From assembly GCA_018343915.1 (NCBI GenBank), contig JABRWF010000007.1, forward strand, positions 3,038,001 through 3,102,000: a stretch of DNA of 64,000 nucleotides, read 5' to 3'. This document shows positions 1 through 11,503 of this stretch, one piece after another. Made by a program: the position numbers and the translations under genes. The stretch is from Agroathelia rolfsii. Its lineage: Eukaryota; Basidiomycota; Agaricomycetes; Amylocorticiales; Amylocorticiaceae. Under the pieces are notes generated by a model. That model searched no databases. It saw nothing but the letters and a program-made list of their open reading frames with translations, and was not told where the DNA came from. Position 1 is the stretch's first letter; the number at the start of each line of letters is the position of its first letter.

Positions 1-4
1 TTAG

Positions 5-1747
5 GAGGCCAGCGACTCAGACTCGGACACTGAAGACGATTCTGACGAAGAAGACAAAAAGGCTAGCAAGGCCGCTGCTATCAAACTACCTGCCGCCAAG
101 GGCGCATCTTCCGATGACGATGACAGCAGCGAAGACAGCGATAGCTCTGACGAGGAGGAAGAGGAGTTAAAAAAGAAAAAGGCGGCCGCACCAACACCAA
201 AAGGCAAATCTGCTGCTCCCACTCCCGCAAAAAAGGCGGCCGAGCCTGCGAAGTCGGCAGCGGCAAAATCAAAAACCGATGCGAACGGCAAGGCTGCTGC
301 TATAACGAAGGTCAATGGCACTGCTGCCAAGGCACCGGTTCCCGCTGCGAAGAAGGACTCGTCGTCGGGTTCGTCGTCGTCATCGGGCTCTGATGACTCG
401 AGTTCGGAGGAAGAGGAAGAGAAGAAGGCTGCACCTGCTGCTGCTACTACGACTACTAAGAAGGCCGCTCCCCCTGCGACATCGTCATCTTCGGAATCTT
501 CTGACTCTGAAGAATCATCAGATGAGGAAGATACAGAACCCACTGCTGCTGCTGCTCCCGCCAAGAAGGCCAAAGAGTCTTCTGAAGAATCCGATGACTC
601 TGAGGACGACAGTGATGACGATGAGGAAGAGAAGAAGAAACCTGCGGCTGCTAAGGATGAATCTTCCAGTAGCGAAGACTCCTCCGAGGATAGCGGTAGT
701 GACGAAGAGGATGAGGAGGACGTTGAGATGAGTGATGAGACGAAGAAAGCACCTGTTGCCAACGGTACGATGCCTACATTATCTCACTGTCGCTTCTACA
801 TATAGCTTACGCCTCATTCATAGGCAAGCGCAAGGCCGACGACGAGTCATCCGCACCTGCCAAAAAAGCCAAGCTCCCCAATGGCTCCGCCGCCACCGCT
901 TTCGACAGCAGCGAAGGAGAGACCAAGAGTATCTTCGTCGGCCGCCTCTCCTGGAACGTCGACAACGACTGGCTCGCGAGCGAGTTCGCCGAATGCGGCG
1001 AGGTCGAGTCGGCGCAGGTGCAGATGGACCGCGCCACGGGCCGCTCGCGCGGGTTCGGCTACGTGCACTTCACCTCCGCCGCCGCGGTCGAAAAGGCGCT
1101 CGCGCTGAACGGCAAGGAGATCGACGGCCGGCCGGTCAACATCGACAAGTCCACGCCCGCGCCGAACAGGGAGGTCACGCGCGAGCGCCGCGCGCAGGCG
1201 TTTGGGGACAATGTCAAGAGCGCGCCCTCATCCGTGCTGTTCGTGGGCAACCTCAGCTGGAGCACGACCGAGGACCACGTGTGGGAGGCCTTTGGCGAGT
1301 TTGGGGAGGTGAAGAGCGTGCGTCTGCCGACGGACAGGGATAGTGGCAAGCCCAAGGGCTTTGGCTATGTCGAGTTTACGAGCGTTGATGCTGCCAAGGC
1401 GGCCATGGAGGGTGCGGATGGCAAGGAGATTGAAGGGCGTCAGGTGCGCTTGGACTACTCCCAACCTAGGGATAATAACGGTGGCGGACGCGTGAGTATT
1501 ACTTCACAGCATTTCCCTTGTACTATAGACTGATTTACTTTACCTGCAGGGTGGTCGTGGCGGAGGCCGTGGAGGCTTCGGCGGGGACCGTGGCGGCCGT
1601 GGAGGCGGACGCGGCGGTTTCGGTGGTGACCGTGGCGGCAGGGGCGGCGGCCGCGGTGGTCGTGGCGGAGGCGGCGGACGTGGCCGCGGAAACCCTCGTT
1701 CGGGCGGCATCGTCGCTTCTGAAGGCAGAAAGACGACATTCGATTAA
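5..1747 (+). CDS. NSR1: Nucleolin/Nsr1-type RNA-binding protein (5' end outside window)
   Basis: Nucleolin-family protein, expected in the nucleolus in pre-rRNA processing. Exons are 5-764, 824-1491 and 1550-1747. Phases agree, and the window opens on a likely splice acceptor (ttag at 1-4). About 541 residues are visible. Residues 1-250 are alternating acidic/serine blocks and Lys/Ala-rich stretches. RRM1 lies near residues 288-365 (RNP2 IFVGRL, RNP1 RGFGYVHF) and RRM2 near 388-465 (LFVGNL, KGFGYVEF). An RGG/FGG tail of about 65 residues is followed by the end SEGRKTTFD and TAA. The order acidic region, two RRMs, RGG tail is that of yeast Nsr1 and fission yeast Gar2. The N-terminus is missing because the window starts inside the gene. 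Decayed fragments of this gene occur near 7.6 kb and 25.7-26.1 kb. Confidence 0.93.
765..823 (+). other. Intron in nucleolin gene
   Basis: GT-AG intron of 59 nt between the acidic region and the segment leading to RRM1. Splicing joins NG to KRKADD in frame. The second intron of this gene is 1492-1549 (gtgagt donor, ctgcag acceptor) and sits exactly at the start of the RGG tail. Confidence 0.85.
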
Positions 1748-3130
1748 TTCTTGTCACCATCACCATCATCATGGCCACCGTCAAAGCATTTGTAATTGAT
1801 TGTATCGGGATGCATATTTTGTACTGGTCTCTTTCGTCTCACTTCACTCTCATCTTCGTACTTTCCTCTCGCTCTGTTGAATGTATTTGTGAGAACAAAA
1901 AAACGTGTGCAATATACCAGTTTCACCTTTTTCTTTCTACTGTTCAAAGGGCTTTGCCATCTTGTTCGATGCTGAAGTGCTGAAAAACCGATATGATCTG
2001 TCTGGGCTCCAGTGTCTGTTTACAATTAAGACCTTGACGGCCTTGACGAACGCTTATCAGCTTGGACAGTGACGGCAAGTCGCCGCATGACAGCCTGTCT
2101 GAAGCGCATTTGCGCAATCCGAGTCTATTTGTCGATATCCATCCCTTGTCTTTCTCCTCAACTATGAGGGCAAAAACATGCAGGAGGAAAATAGTACCTA
2201 AATAATATCTTTATACATCGAAGGCAAGTAAACACCACCAATAGTCCTTTTCATGATTCCAACCTAAGAGGTATGTGCATAGATATATATCAAGCACGGG
2301 TCTACCCTGTGTTAAGTTAGAGTTTGGCAGAGAGCCTTCTACGTCGTAGCGAACGTCGCAGGGGGTCAGTCGGCGAGCAATCATCGCCGAATGTTCAGCC
2401 AATCCTTCCTGGAGCGATATCTTGACTCTGTAAGTGCCGTATGCCAAATTGTTATTCTTTGAGTTTTATATATCATAAAGTAACAATATTCAAAACGCTG
2501 GTTCAAACCTTATATGAAGGTAATGGCACAACACGATTCTGGCAAGGATGAATTGGTGTGCGAATTGCGTTCACGAATCGAGATCACTCCCGATATTCCG
2601 GACACCCAGAAATACCACATCTTATTTATTTGGCTTGCCATCTTAACAGATTTTCCGGAATAGTCGCTTGTGAATAAGAAGAAAAAAAGAATTGTGGTAT
2701 CATTATCTTTACTATCCTACGAATTGCATACCACGTGATGCTATAATTACTACGTCTACTCGGTTCCCAGGCCAAAGGGGATGCACACAAGCTGAATGCA
2801 GCGTCGGGGAAGTCACAGATTATTACTGAACCAATATCCAGTGCATGAGAAGCCATCAAGGGAATCGAGAGTGCATATTAAACTTGGAAACCGCTGTTGG
2901 ACAAGACCGAAGTGGCAGTTAAGATTACGGGCACGATAGAAGAGGTAAGGCATTCGTTATCTCATGTTGGGTATCTCGCTCATTGTAAAGTCTATGAGGA
3001 GCTTCATCCATGTAACCAAATGGTTTGGTCCATCCTCTCACCTGTTCTCCAGGTTTGTATGAAGTTGTCGTATTGTCTTAGCGTTCTTTCTCATAGTCGT
3101 TTCATCGGATCAAGTGGGACCAGGATATTT
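1748..3130. other. Intergenic, no gene recognised
   Basis: About 1.4 kb, AT-rich after 2100. The first ~200 bases are presumably the 3' UTR and terminator of the nucleolin gene. Short open frames are present on both strands but none shows a recognisable domain, composition or splice pattern. Confidence 0.6.
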
Positions 3131-3134
3131 CAAC

Positions 3135-3890
3135 CCAATTTCCCCTCTCGTACCATTTTCCGAATTTGTTTCCGTTGTGACAACGTACTGGCAACCCTCC
3201 TCTCGAACCGATTGAAGAGGGCAAGCCGTATTTCGTTCTTGCACTCCTGCTCCTCAATAGCCATGTCCAGCATATGCGTCCACTTCGGGGCCGTGCCCGT
3301 GATAGGGTTTTCTTGAGGCTGCTTGCGCTTGGCCACCAGGGAAATCGGGAGATGATAATGATGAGGTGCAGTGCAATCATGATACCCTTCAAGCTTCAAG
3401 TTTAAATCATATCACAGAAATCCAGCAACGTTGCTGTATCCGAGTCCCATCAAGCTCGAAAGCACAAAAGCCGGAGGTTTGTAAAATGACGATCAGTTTT
3501 CTCACATAGAATTGTGAGTTCAGGCATTCATCAGTGAGTTATCGTCTGGATTATGAAGTAAAACCAACATCTCCACACTGGCAACGACATCCTTCATGCG
3601 CAAATGATATACACTCACTAACAGATCCGCACGCTTCTTTATCTGGGGTACCCTCTTACGGCCTAAATTCGCAGGAAAAACCTGCTCATGCAGCCGCATG
3701 TACGAGGGCATATTGACCTGCACAAATACGTGATTAACACTATTACTAGTACGGCGAGATAATTGTCAACGTCAACGCAAACATTGAGCAGGTCGCATGC
3801 GAGGATGCTGGGTCTTGATGATGATTGGAGTAGTGAAGAGGAGTGCAAGGGAATGATACATCGATTAGTGGCATCCGCGGCTAGGATATG
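3135..3890 (-). pseudogene. Decayed 3' fragment of RIC8
   Basis: Antisense remnant that lines up with the intact RIC8 gene at 41444-43618. The C-terminal motif NPITGT, the LF-RLER stretch and the terminal EGKLG of RIC8 are recognisable between about 3135 and 3400. The segment around 3580-3650 matches the exon with SVYHPRMKDAV (here VYHLRMKDVV). The match continues weakly to about 3890, where 'ggatgctgggtcttgatgat' resembles the region of RIC8 near 42190. Frameshifts and stops break every frame. Seen directly: collinear similarity. Inferred: an old duplication followed by decay. Exact ends are approximate. Confidence 0.7.
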
Positions 3891-3989
3891 ATTGATGTGA
3901 GTCACAAAGCAGTTAATTATAGGTTTTATTGTCTATCTGCACTTCGTATGCAACATTGTCACTACGGAGTTATAGTAAAGTGCAAAGCC

Positions 3990-5405
3990 TTATTCCATTA
4001 GTGCCCTTTTAACCTCTTCAGAACTAAAGTGTTGATCCAAGTCCCTTGCCAATACGTCCGGCGCTTCGGCAGCAAGGAAGTGTCCACCACGCTCAAGGAC
4101 ATTCCAAGAGGAGACATTGATTCCCATGTGGACTGCATAGCGTTTGGGAGCCCAAGCAATCTCATCTCGTCCTGCAGTAATATGCATTTTAAGATTGGAA
4201 CCTGTTAGATACTCGCACAATGCCTTTGAACGCACCGAAACCTATGGCTGTGGGTTGACTGACTTTGTTGCCAGACGATTTGTACTCCACACCGTTACCA
4301 GAAACGGAGAGATAGTAGAGCCAGAAAGAGGATGTGAAAGATCCAGTGAACCAATATAGAAGGCAGTTGGCGATGACGTAGTCCGTTGGCAAATAAGCGC
4401 CAGGGGCTGACCAGCGATACATCTTTTCCCCGATGTAAGCGAGGACGGAGATAGGACTTGCTGAAAGCGCTGCTCCCAAGGTCTGGGACAGAATAAATTA
4501 GGACTGTGGCATGTCACGGTATCTGTCGAGTATGAATGTATAAGAAACATACGTAAGGTACGGTGCCTTGTAGCATTAAAAAGGCCGGCTCCTTCTTCCG
4601 GGACTCTTGAACACGGAGCATGCCCTCCTTTTCGATCGGAGAAAGCGAGTCATCAACTTGAATTTGTTCAATACCACCCAAGTCAAAGATGCTAATATCT
4701 AGATAGTTGGTGAGACATGCAATAATATATAGGAAAGGCTTAAGTTCAACGCTCACGTAATGCCTTGCATCTTTTAGGGAACAACTGCGCCAACCGTATG
4801 GCGAGTAAGCTGCCCCAGTCCCCACCCTGGACGATGTATTTGTCATATCCAAGGCTACGCATGATGGCATCGTAGGAACGTGCAATCTGGGCTGTGACAA
4901 ACGGCACAGGGCCATTAGATCCATCCAAGTGCTTCGGTCCATTTGAGAATGTGTAACCAGGTATAGACGGGCACACAATGTGGTACTTGTCCGTCAGAAG
5001 AGGGATAATGCCTTCGAACTCAAGAAAACTGCTCGGCCATCCGTGCAACATAAGTAATGGGGTCGCACTCGGGTTTGCGGAACGTCTATGCACGAAATGC
5101 ACGTCAAGATCGGCACCGGCGTCGATGCCTTTGACTGTGAGAATATGATGGTCACCCATGGCGTTCATCTTGCTTTGCCATTCGGGCCAGTTGAATCCAT
5201 CCCTGAGTCGATCTACGAGACGGGTGAAAATAGCAGGAGGAATGCCGTAAGTAAAGTCCCCTTCATCGATTGATTTTGAAAGTAAATTGTTGAGATATGG
5301 TTGGACATCATAGGTCCTTGCTGCATTTACGACTTGTTCAACAGCTGATTGGGGGATATCGACAGTAAACGGACGAGGTCCAATAAACTCGACATCGATT
5401 GACAT
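3990..5405 (-). CDS. Epoxide hydrolase (microsomal type, alpha/beta hydrolase)
   Basis: Hydrolyses epoxides to diols, typically detoxification or secondary metabolism. Start ATG at 5405 (MSIDVEF). Exons are 4757-5405, 4553-4698, about 4212-4482 and 3990 to about 4170; the first two junctions keep frame. An N-terminal EHN-type region (residues 1-105: FIGPRPF, then WPEWQSKM) is followed by the alpha/beta hydrolase core. HGWP (about residue 130) is the HGxP oxyanion motif and GGDWGS carries the nucleophile Asp. ERGGHF in the last exon carries the catalytic His. The intron between the last two exons is very short (about 45 nt) and I could not fix its borders: a GC donor near 4210 or a GT donor a few bases later are both possible. 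No hydrophobic N-terminal anchor is seen. The family assignment is secure, the substrate unknown. Confidence 0.88.
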
Positions 5406-5570
5406 GATGAGCGATGTGATGTGTGTGGGTTGTAAAACCAGATTGAAACGTATCCTATGGCATTTTGGAATCAAACGGATTTAAATACTCTTGTAGTACA
5501 TCCTATAGGGATTAGTCAGATAAGCAATGACTTGTGTAGTATCAAATCATATTCCATAAATGTTAGAAGC
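5406..5570. other. Upstream region of epoxide hydrolase gene
   Basis: Presumed promoter side of the minus-strand epoxide hydrolase gene. No distinct TATA box or operator that I can defend. Confidence 0.4.
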
Positions 5571-5860
5571 TATCCAAAACTTGTTGGTTTACGTGTTGTT
5601 TATTAGAACGGAATCTCCTATAGGGGCTTGAGGAAATCGGCATATAAAGTATGTGCCGAAAGCCTATCCAAAACTTGTTGGTTTACGTGTTATTGATTAG
5701 GGCGGAATCTCCTATAGGGGCTTGAGCAAATTGACATATGAAGTATGTGCCGAAAGTCTATCCAAAACTTGTTGGTTTACGTGTTGCTGATTAGAGCGGA
5801 ATCTCTTATAGGGGCTTGAAGAAATCGGCAAGATTAGGCATATACAGTATGTGTCGAAAT
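5571..5860. repeat. 94-bp minisatellite, three tandem units
   Basis: Units start at 5571, 5665 and 5759, each with 'tatccaaaacttgttggttt'. All units contain a 'cggaatct(c/t)(c/t)tataggggctt' core and end near 'gtatgtg(c/t)cgaaa'. The third unit carries a ~12-bp insertion. No coding potential. Confidence 0.9.
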
Positions 5861-6820
5861 TCTGTAACGGTTTGAGTTTACCCACTTCCACTTCAATTTG
5901 CCTCAAATGAGAATTCAGATAGAATGCTTTGAGTATCTCAAGAAAGCCTGTGATGTTAGGTTTGAAAACTACCTTGTGGTTGGACGTTAATGTGCAAATT
6001 GGTCAGATCAGGAAAAATCAGGTGAATTTAAGTTATTTTGGTATATAAACATTTTTGCTGTAAACTAGACCTAAAATATATTTTAATAACAAAAAAGGTT
6101 TGCGTGAATTGATGTTGGAGTCGCAATCCGTGCGCTCGACGCAGCGGATAATTTTATCATGTGATTAATATATATCTACTACTATTTAAAAGGAGGGCGC
6201 GGTTTGTGATGGATTGAATTGAATTGAATGCATATTACTTTGTGATTGGACTGTCAAAGACTATGAGTCAAAAACGGTCTGTTTCTGATCATCTGGACGT
6301 TACTGGACGTTATCGTAGGGCGTTTATTGGACCATATACTTGACACATGGCGTCACGCGTATTTTTCGCGCTTTTTCTAGCGGTTATTTCGTTCGACATA
6401 ATACCGCCTTGATTATCATATCCTGATTCAAAGGATATCTCAATACAATGGTATTGCTTGATATGCGGCGGTAATTCAAGTTCTGAATTATCACAACCCA
6501 AAAAGACACTCCCGAGTCCCGCACTGGTATCTCCAACATTCTCTAAAGAATACTTATATTTGAAGATTGGTCCGATGATAATCAGACTCAGACTCTAAGC
6601 CGGTCTTCAAATTGATAGTATACTTCTTTTGGGATATACCTGAATTATAAATTGAGTTAAAAGGATTGTATCACATTGAGTGTCTGTGAATATATTGATA
6701 GTAGAATCTCAAGAATCGACACTTGAAATATCAAGTTTTGAGTTATGTATTTTGATTACAAGAAATGTATGTAAATGATTGTATTGAAATAAATATGCAA
6801 ATATGTTTTTTACTGAGTTT
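5861..6820. other. AT-rich non-coding stretch
   Basis: About 960 AT-rich bases without a plausible gene. It could be the body of the non-autonomous element whose 3' end is proposed at 6821-6847, but I found no matching 5' end. Confidence 0.4.
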
Positions 6821-6847
6821 CCGTGCGTTAGCACGGGTTGTACCTAG
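6821..6847 (+). mobile_element. Possible Helitron-like 3' terminus
   Basis: A perfect 6-bp stem hairpin (ccgtgc-gtta-gcacgg, 6821-6836) lies 7 nt before CTAG (6844-6847). A hairpin a few bases before CTRR is the 3' hallmark of Helitrons. Against it: the next base is C, not the expected T, and no paired 5' TC end or Rep/helicase gene is visible. Confidence 0.25.
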
Positions 6848-6867
6848 CATATATATATATATATATT
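6848..6867. repeat. (AT)n microsatellite
   Basis: Pure alternating AT/TA of about 20 bases, immediately after the CTAG noted above. Confidence 0.9.
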
Positions 6868-7059
6868 ACGCTTATTTATACTGCATCATGTACTAAAAAC
6901 AAACTATGGTGTAAAAATGGGCTGTAGTATAAGTTACGCGGGATAAGGAAGTGTGGTGTGTGGTGATGTAAGGGTTATTGTGACGTATATGCTGGCAGGT
7001 TAGCGGAAGACTTGTGTCGCCGGTATGGCAGGGCAGGGCATATTATGTCAGCACATAGT

Positions 7060-7073
7060 GGGGGGGGGGGGGG
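7060..7073. repeat. G14 homopolymer
   Basis: Fourteen consecutive G on the plus strand, in a segment otherwise without coding signal. Confidence 0.9.
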
Positions 7074-7589
7074 AAGGAAAGAAGCCGAGCCTTAAGTAAG
7101 CGTTAAGGCTGGCCTCTTTCTAGCAATAGGCCAAGCCTGGGAGTGCTCGAGAATAGCTATACCCCCTAAAGCAGGACCTATTCTGGGTGTCATGTGCGAT
7201 AGGGAGGTGGGTGGGAGAAACAAAGCTGCCACTGTGCTATTACACAGCTGTGAGTGAGGGCACTGAGTGAGTGCTCAGTATAAAGGGCAGTAGCGTACGC
7301 ACTCAGAACACGGCGGGGTCTGAATTTGAGCCTGTGGCTGTGTCTTCTCAATGCCGGAGAAATTGAGGGGGAGGGGTTAGAGATGGTGTGCTTGTTTCGG
7401 TGGAGTACACGTGATTATATTGTATTTTATCTGGCAGATGTAAATTTTCGTATCTATCCGTTTATAACTGCATACCACCATGTACTACGACAAATGGAAG
7501 TTTTATTCGTGTTGTCTACTGTTGGCTACGATCAACCCCCTTTCAATATGTTAACAGTATGAGCGTTTGCAGAGGAGATCAAAAATGCA
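7074..7589. other. No gene recognised
   Basis: Non-coding sequence with short direct motifs (gtgagtgag, actgagtgagtgctcag) but no gene or transposon ends that I can support. Confidence 0.4.
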
Positions 7590-7594
7590 CCATT

Positions 7595-7690
7595 GGCTGT
7601 TATAGACTCGGATAACCTCGGCTGGACGAGCAGGGATCAGGCCTAGGAAGCTTTAAGTAGCTTCCGTGAGTCCCTCGGCCAAAACGGCTC
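7595..7690 (+). pseudogene. Short decayed nucleolin RRM2 fragment
   Basis: 'gataacctcggctggacgag' and the following 30 bases follow the nucleolin RRM2 start (1249-1300, 'gcaacctcagctggagcacg'). Then 'cctcggccaaaacggctcacgcgtg'-like bases resemble the segment at the end of RRM2 (around 1460-1495), so the middle is deleted. The same junction sequence follows the larger nucleolin remnant at 26.1 kb. Weak and short, so this is tentative. Confidence 0.35.
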
Positions 7691-9059
7691 ACGCGTGCTG
7701 ACGCCTTCTTTCCCTGCAGCTGCCAGTATCGACTGCTCACATGCGCTCCACTCCGTTTCTATACTGGTCTCATTTTCTCCTCTGCTACTCTTTGAATATC
7801 ACGGATATCTTCAACACCTAACCTTATCCTATCCTACCCTCACTTAGCCTTCTATCAATCAATACTGCATTATGTATTTTTCCCAATGTAATTGGCCATA
7901 ATGGGTGATATCCGTGGGCAAGGATCACTTACTGTTAGAATTTGGATTCCATTTGTTCCTCGCTGTCGAGCTAAAGCAAGGAATGTACCTTTTTCCTCCC
8001 TTCTCCATTTCTTACCATATATGCTCTTTATTTGTTTCACTCTTGGTTCATTATGGGTATAAATACATGTATTGGCTAACTACGATACAACATGCGTTTG
8101 TTAGCAATTTATCCCCCATAGCTGAGCTCGCGAATTCAACACTTACCTGGTCTTCGCTAAACAAAAAAAAAACTTATCTATTATCATAGTTTTTTTTTTT
8201 TTTGTAGCTGCACCCGTAAGTCAGATAGAGTATGCGTGCTTTACGCAAAGGAGGCACGACGTCGGCGCAAAGCGGTGTCTTTGGCCCGCGCGTCCCGGTA
8301 CTGGCAGCTGTACATACTCTTTCTGTAGCTGCCAGCACCAACCGCTCTCGCTCATTCAATTTTACCCAGCCACCGCACCCTCTTTATGCCTGTTTCCTCC
8401 AGGTTTATCCACTTTCTCGCGCCTTTATCTCAAACATCTGACTATTAATTCGGACGCCAACTCACTATCCTTAAGCCATCCTTCTATTTGCTGCCTCTTC
8501 CTCTGTGCTTCAATTAGATACCATTGCCCCATGTATCTTCCACTCTTTTGAATGCCATTCCTGCGCAAGCCGTCCACTTATACAACAATCCAAGAGCTGT
8601 ATTACGACAGGTGTAAGTCTTTGATACATGAAACAAGCATGCGCCTCGTAAATATCACATCATCTCAACACACCAACTACTCTATTCCTTCTCTTTCTTT
8701 CCTCTGTTTCTCCATTTTCCTCCTTTCATTTAGCATGGCCTGGTAGCTGACCGCGGGAGATGAGGTGGCGAGGCGGATCCCTCCCACCTATCGCTGCTCA
8801 CCCCGATCTCCCCATAGGTCTCTGTCCGGCCGGGCTCGGAAAGCGCTGCGCGCTTTCACCCCAACGGCACAATCCTCGATCTTTCTTTTTCTCTCTCACT
8901 GCTTAGCACCCAAGCAAGGGCCAAAGACCGTTCGTTTTCGGGTTGTTGTACAGTAAGTGCATCATATGTTTGATCATTGAAATGGAAGGGTTCGACACGA
9001 GTCGTTATATACTATTACTGGCGCATACTTACCAAGAGCAGATTTAGAAGTTGAAATAC
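7691..9059. other. Gene-poor, pyrimidine-rich non-coding region
   Basis: Contains C/T-rich stretches (7700-7870, 8300-8560, 8660-8960) and an A9/T14 pair around 8163-8204. The two stretches beginning 'gcagctgcca' (7716) and 'gtagctgcca' (8322) look like diverged copies of one another. No coding exon supported. Confidence 0.4.
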
Positions 9060-9850
9060 GTGGATAAACTGGCTAGTACATTGGACATGTGATGAGTTGG
9101 TAGTCATCAACGGCAAGTACTGTCGCCAACCTGCTCTTGTGGATCATACAGTTATCATTATCATTGCGATTATCACTAATATAATTGAGAGAGAATCCCC
9201 CATTACCTAGAGCGCTACAGACCGGATCCCGACGGCAAAACCGGGTGGGCTGGGCTTTACCCCTGCTGAATGTAGGCGTATGATCAACCACTATGCGCCG
9301 CCTCTTTCTAGACACCTCAGCTTTGGTCGCCAGTAATCAAATCGCCTGCCTATGCACCACCTATCACCTTTGGCTTCAAATGCATCCCAGAGCAGTGACT
9401 AGTCGTTTAACTTTGTTGCATTTCACGAGTGACCAGCTCAACCAACCCTGCCCATACACACCATCCTCTGCGTAAATCACGATCGGATTCGTATTCAAGA
9501 AGCGAAGTATATCCTGATCCTGACCGGTAATAGGCAGTGGCTTGTAGGGAGGAGAAGCGGCGCGATGTAGTGTCAGATCGACAGGTGAGCATTTTCGTCG
9601 ATGTGATCAGGACTTGAGCGTGCTTGAAGGAAAAGCATTGACGAGTGCATCGAACTAGGCGTTGATCCTGGGCAAGGAAGGTTGGGACAGAAAGGGCAAC
9701 GAGCAGGCCGTCCAAACAAAAGATAGATCGAGGTGAACAGCGACGGATGGCCAAGACCACATTGCTACCTCGTTGCTCGGGACTGGGGCTAATAGGCCAT
9801 GTCTACATAAGAGAAAGGAGAAGGCGGTGACTTAGTATGAGCTTGGACAC
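9060..9850. repeat. Duplicated block A, first copy (direct to 40600-41140)
   Basis: Shares order and orientation with 40600-41140: 'aaactggctagt', 'cggcaagtac', 'acccctgctgaatg' and the block around 9475-9600 versus 41020-41140. Its right part (9470-9850) is also present inverted at about 25020-25400. A 36-base stretch at 9766-9801 is exactly the reverse complement of 25036-25071. On the minus strand the 9440-9560 part can be read as a short protein piece (ITGQDQDILRF, then IYAEDGVYGQ) that I do not recognise. The other copies carry stops there. Confidence 0.6.
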
Positions 9851-9999
9851 GTCTAGCAAAGAATGATGCTATACTTATAAAACAGACCATCACGAGAGCA
9901 GAGGAATTACGGGGATCATGCGGAATAAGTATTGGAGATCACTTTGAGAAGAGTACATGCGGCGGTGGATAGTCGGTGCAAGACTGGTAGAATTAGAAT

Positions 10000-10375
10000 A
10001 CACCAGCGAGAACAGTGGCATTTACAGTCATGGCAAGGCCAAAAGTATCGAGGAGAGCGAAAGAGCAGCAAGAGGAACCGAGACAAGCGGATATCAGGCT
10101 GCTAGTCACCGCATCTTCATTCCCTTTGACGGCACACTTGCCGTCAAGGAATTGCAATCCATCATACTTGAGAATACATGTGCCGCATTGATGTATGCAC
10201 TAGCCAGTTTTCTTTCAATAATGTCATAGTTTCGCTTTGATATCTGCCCTTGGTTAGTGTAAGCTAGTGGTTACAATCGCTAAATTGACAATAACGACCA
10301 CGAAACAGCATATAATGACTCGCACTGAACTCCTCCGCTATAGTTATCAAATGTACGATACACTTGTTGTACAGG
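10000..10375. repeat. Outer end of left inverted arm (matches 40430-40680 reversed)
   Basis: Runs antiparallel to 40430-40680. Shared motifs are 'gtatgcactagccagttttc' (10193), 'taagctagtgg' (10260), 'gacgaaacagcatacaatga' (10300, diverged) and 'ctcgcactgaac' (10320). Identity is clearly lower than in the inner arm. Confidence 0.6.
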
Positions 10376-10779
10376 AACCCGGCGACAGACCGTACCCTAT
10401 CTGACTCAAAAGTGCAGTAACTGAAAGGTCGATAAGTTCCTCATGTAGTGGAAACCAAGCATATGAGCCTCACCATTCAAGTCACGAATCACATACCACT
10501 TGCTCATATCGTTCCAAGTGTTCATCCATGCACAACACCAGCAACCTCATTAGCCTGAACGAGCAGCCCACCAGGTCTATACATCGTTTCAGTATCAACA
10601 TGGAGCTCATATTCATCGGCAATACCCGCTCTTGGATTTGATTGCGCAAGAGTGTCAAGGGTACACTCCTTGACTTGATGAAATCGCAGGTCAACACCCA
10701 CAAATGACTTCAAATACAAAGAATGCCCTTCTTAACGTTTTAAGTCTTATGAAGTACCTAAGTACAAGCTTTCCCACAG
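10376..10779. other. Unassigned, short open stretch on minus strand
   Basis: A 65-residue minus-strand open stretch (about 10522-10719, with FVGVDLRFHQVKE and DEYELHVDTETMYRPGG) has protein-like composition. It could be one exon of an eroded gene. I do not recognise the family and see no companion exons. Confidence 0.3.
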
Positions 10780-11503
10780 TGTCACGCTCCTTATCTTATT
10801 GAGGAGGTAACCGGGTACTCGGTTATCTTGCACTTAATCAATGCTCTTACAAATGTTTCGCACGCACACACGTTTAGGGGATTTGCACCGCCTACAAGTA
10901 GAAAGAGAGAGAGAGAGGGGGGGGGGGCTAGGATGAGGGGCCTAGGCCTAAGAGTAATACCCTGAAGGTGAAGATTTTATTAGTAATCAATCTATGGAAT
11001 ACAAACTCTTACTTGCCTGAAGGCGAAGAGGTTGAAGCTGAGCTCTTCAGGACAAGTTACATGCACTATTTATACTAATATGAAATGGTCCGTGCGCAGC
11101 ATGGATGGTCTGTGTGCAGAGGGAAATAGAAGCATAGAAAGTGGCAATGCAGGGAAAGAACTTTTACCCTAACTCCACCGGGCATCCGTGTGGAGATCCG
11201 TTTTCCGGACCGATACCGGTAACCGTTAGGAATTGTTCAGGGAAGGAAGGCTGTGTTCCTAGGCTGTATGTGATGGTGAAATGGAAGTTTACACAGCCCC
11301 GAGATTACTCCTGTGACGTACGGCTTGGAACACGTGAGGGCCAATCACATGACCGCTGCACTGCCCACAGTCCACGCCCTAAAGGGTAATTTTATAAGAA
11401 AAATAAAGAAAAGAAAGAAGAAAATGCGATAACTAATTAAATACTAGTCCAAATAATACAAGAAAATAACCGAAAAATTGGCGAAAATTCCCTACTCATG
11501 ACA
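10780..11503 (-). mobile_element. Diverged solo LTR of another self-priming-type family
   Basis: Read on the minus strand, the segment starts TGTCATGAG and ends GTGACA (TG...CA). It has an AT-rich U3 with 'aatttttcgg' repeats, a TATA-like 'tataaat', and then an intron-like leader (donor gtaaga, branch ttactaat, acceptor ttcag). This is the same layout as the chromovirus LTR at 13621. The flanking 5-mers (cacag / aagag) do not match, so either the ends are a few bases off or the TSD has decayed. An (AG)n-G11 run sits at about 10903-10927. Confidence 0.5.

Noticed and set aside
1..762. Long minus-strand Ser-rich open frame
   Set aside because: Antisense shadow of the acidic/Ser-rich nucleolin N-terminus; low-complexity codons leave the opposite strand open.
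4746..5474. Earlier start for epoxide hydrolase at 5474
   Set aside because: The residues before MSIDVEF show no family similarity or signal peptide; the ATG at 5405 is the natural start.
7250..7320. Short repeats 'gtgagtgag' / 'gagtgagtgctcag' as transposon ends
   Set aside because: No matching second terminus or target-site duplication found.
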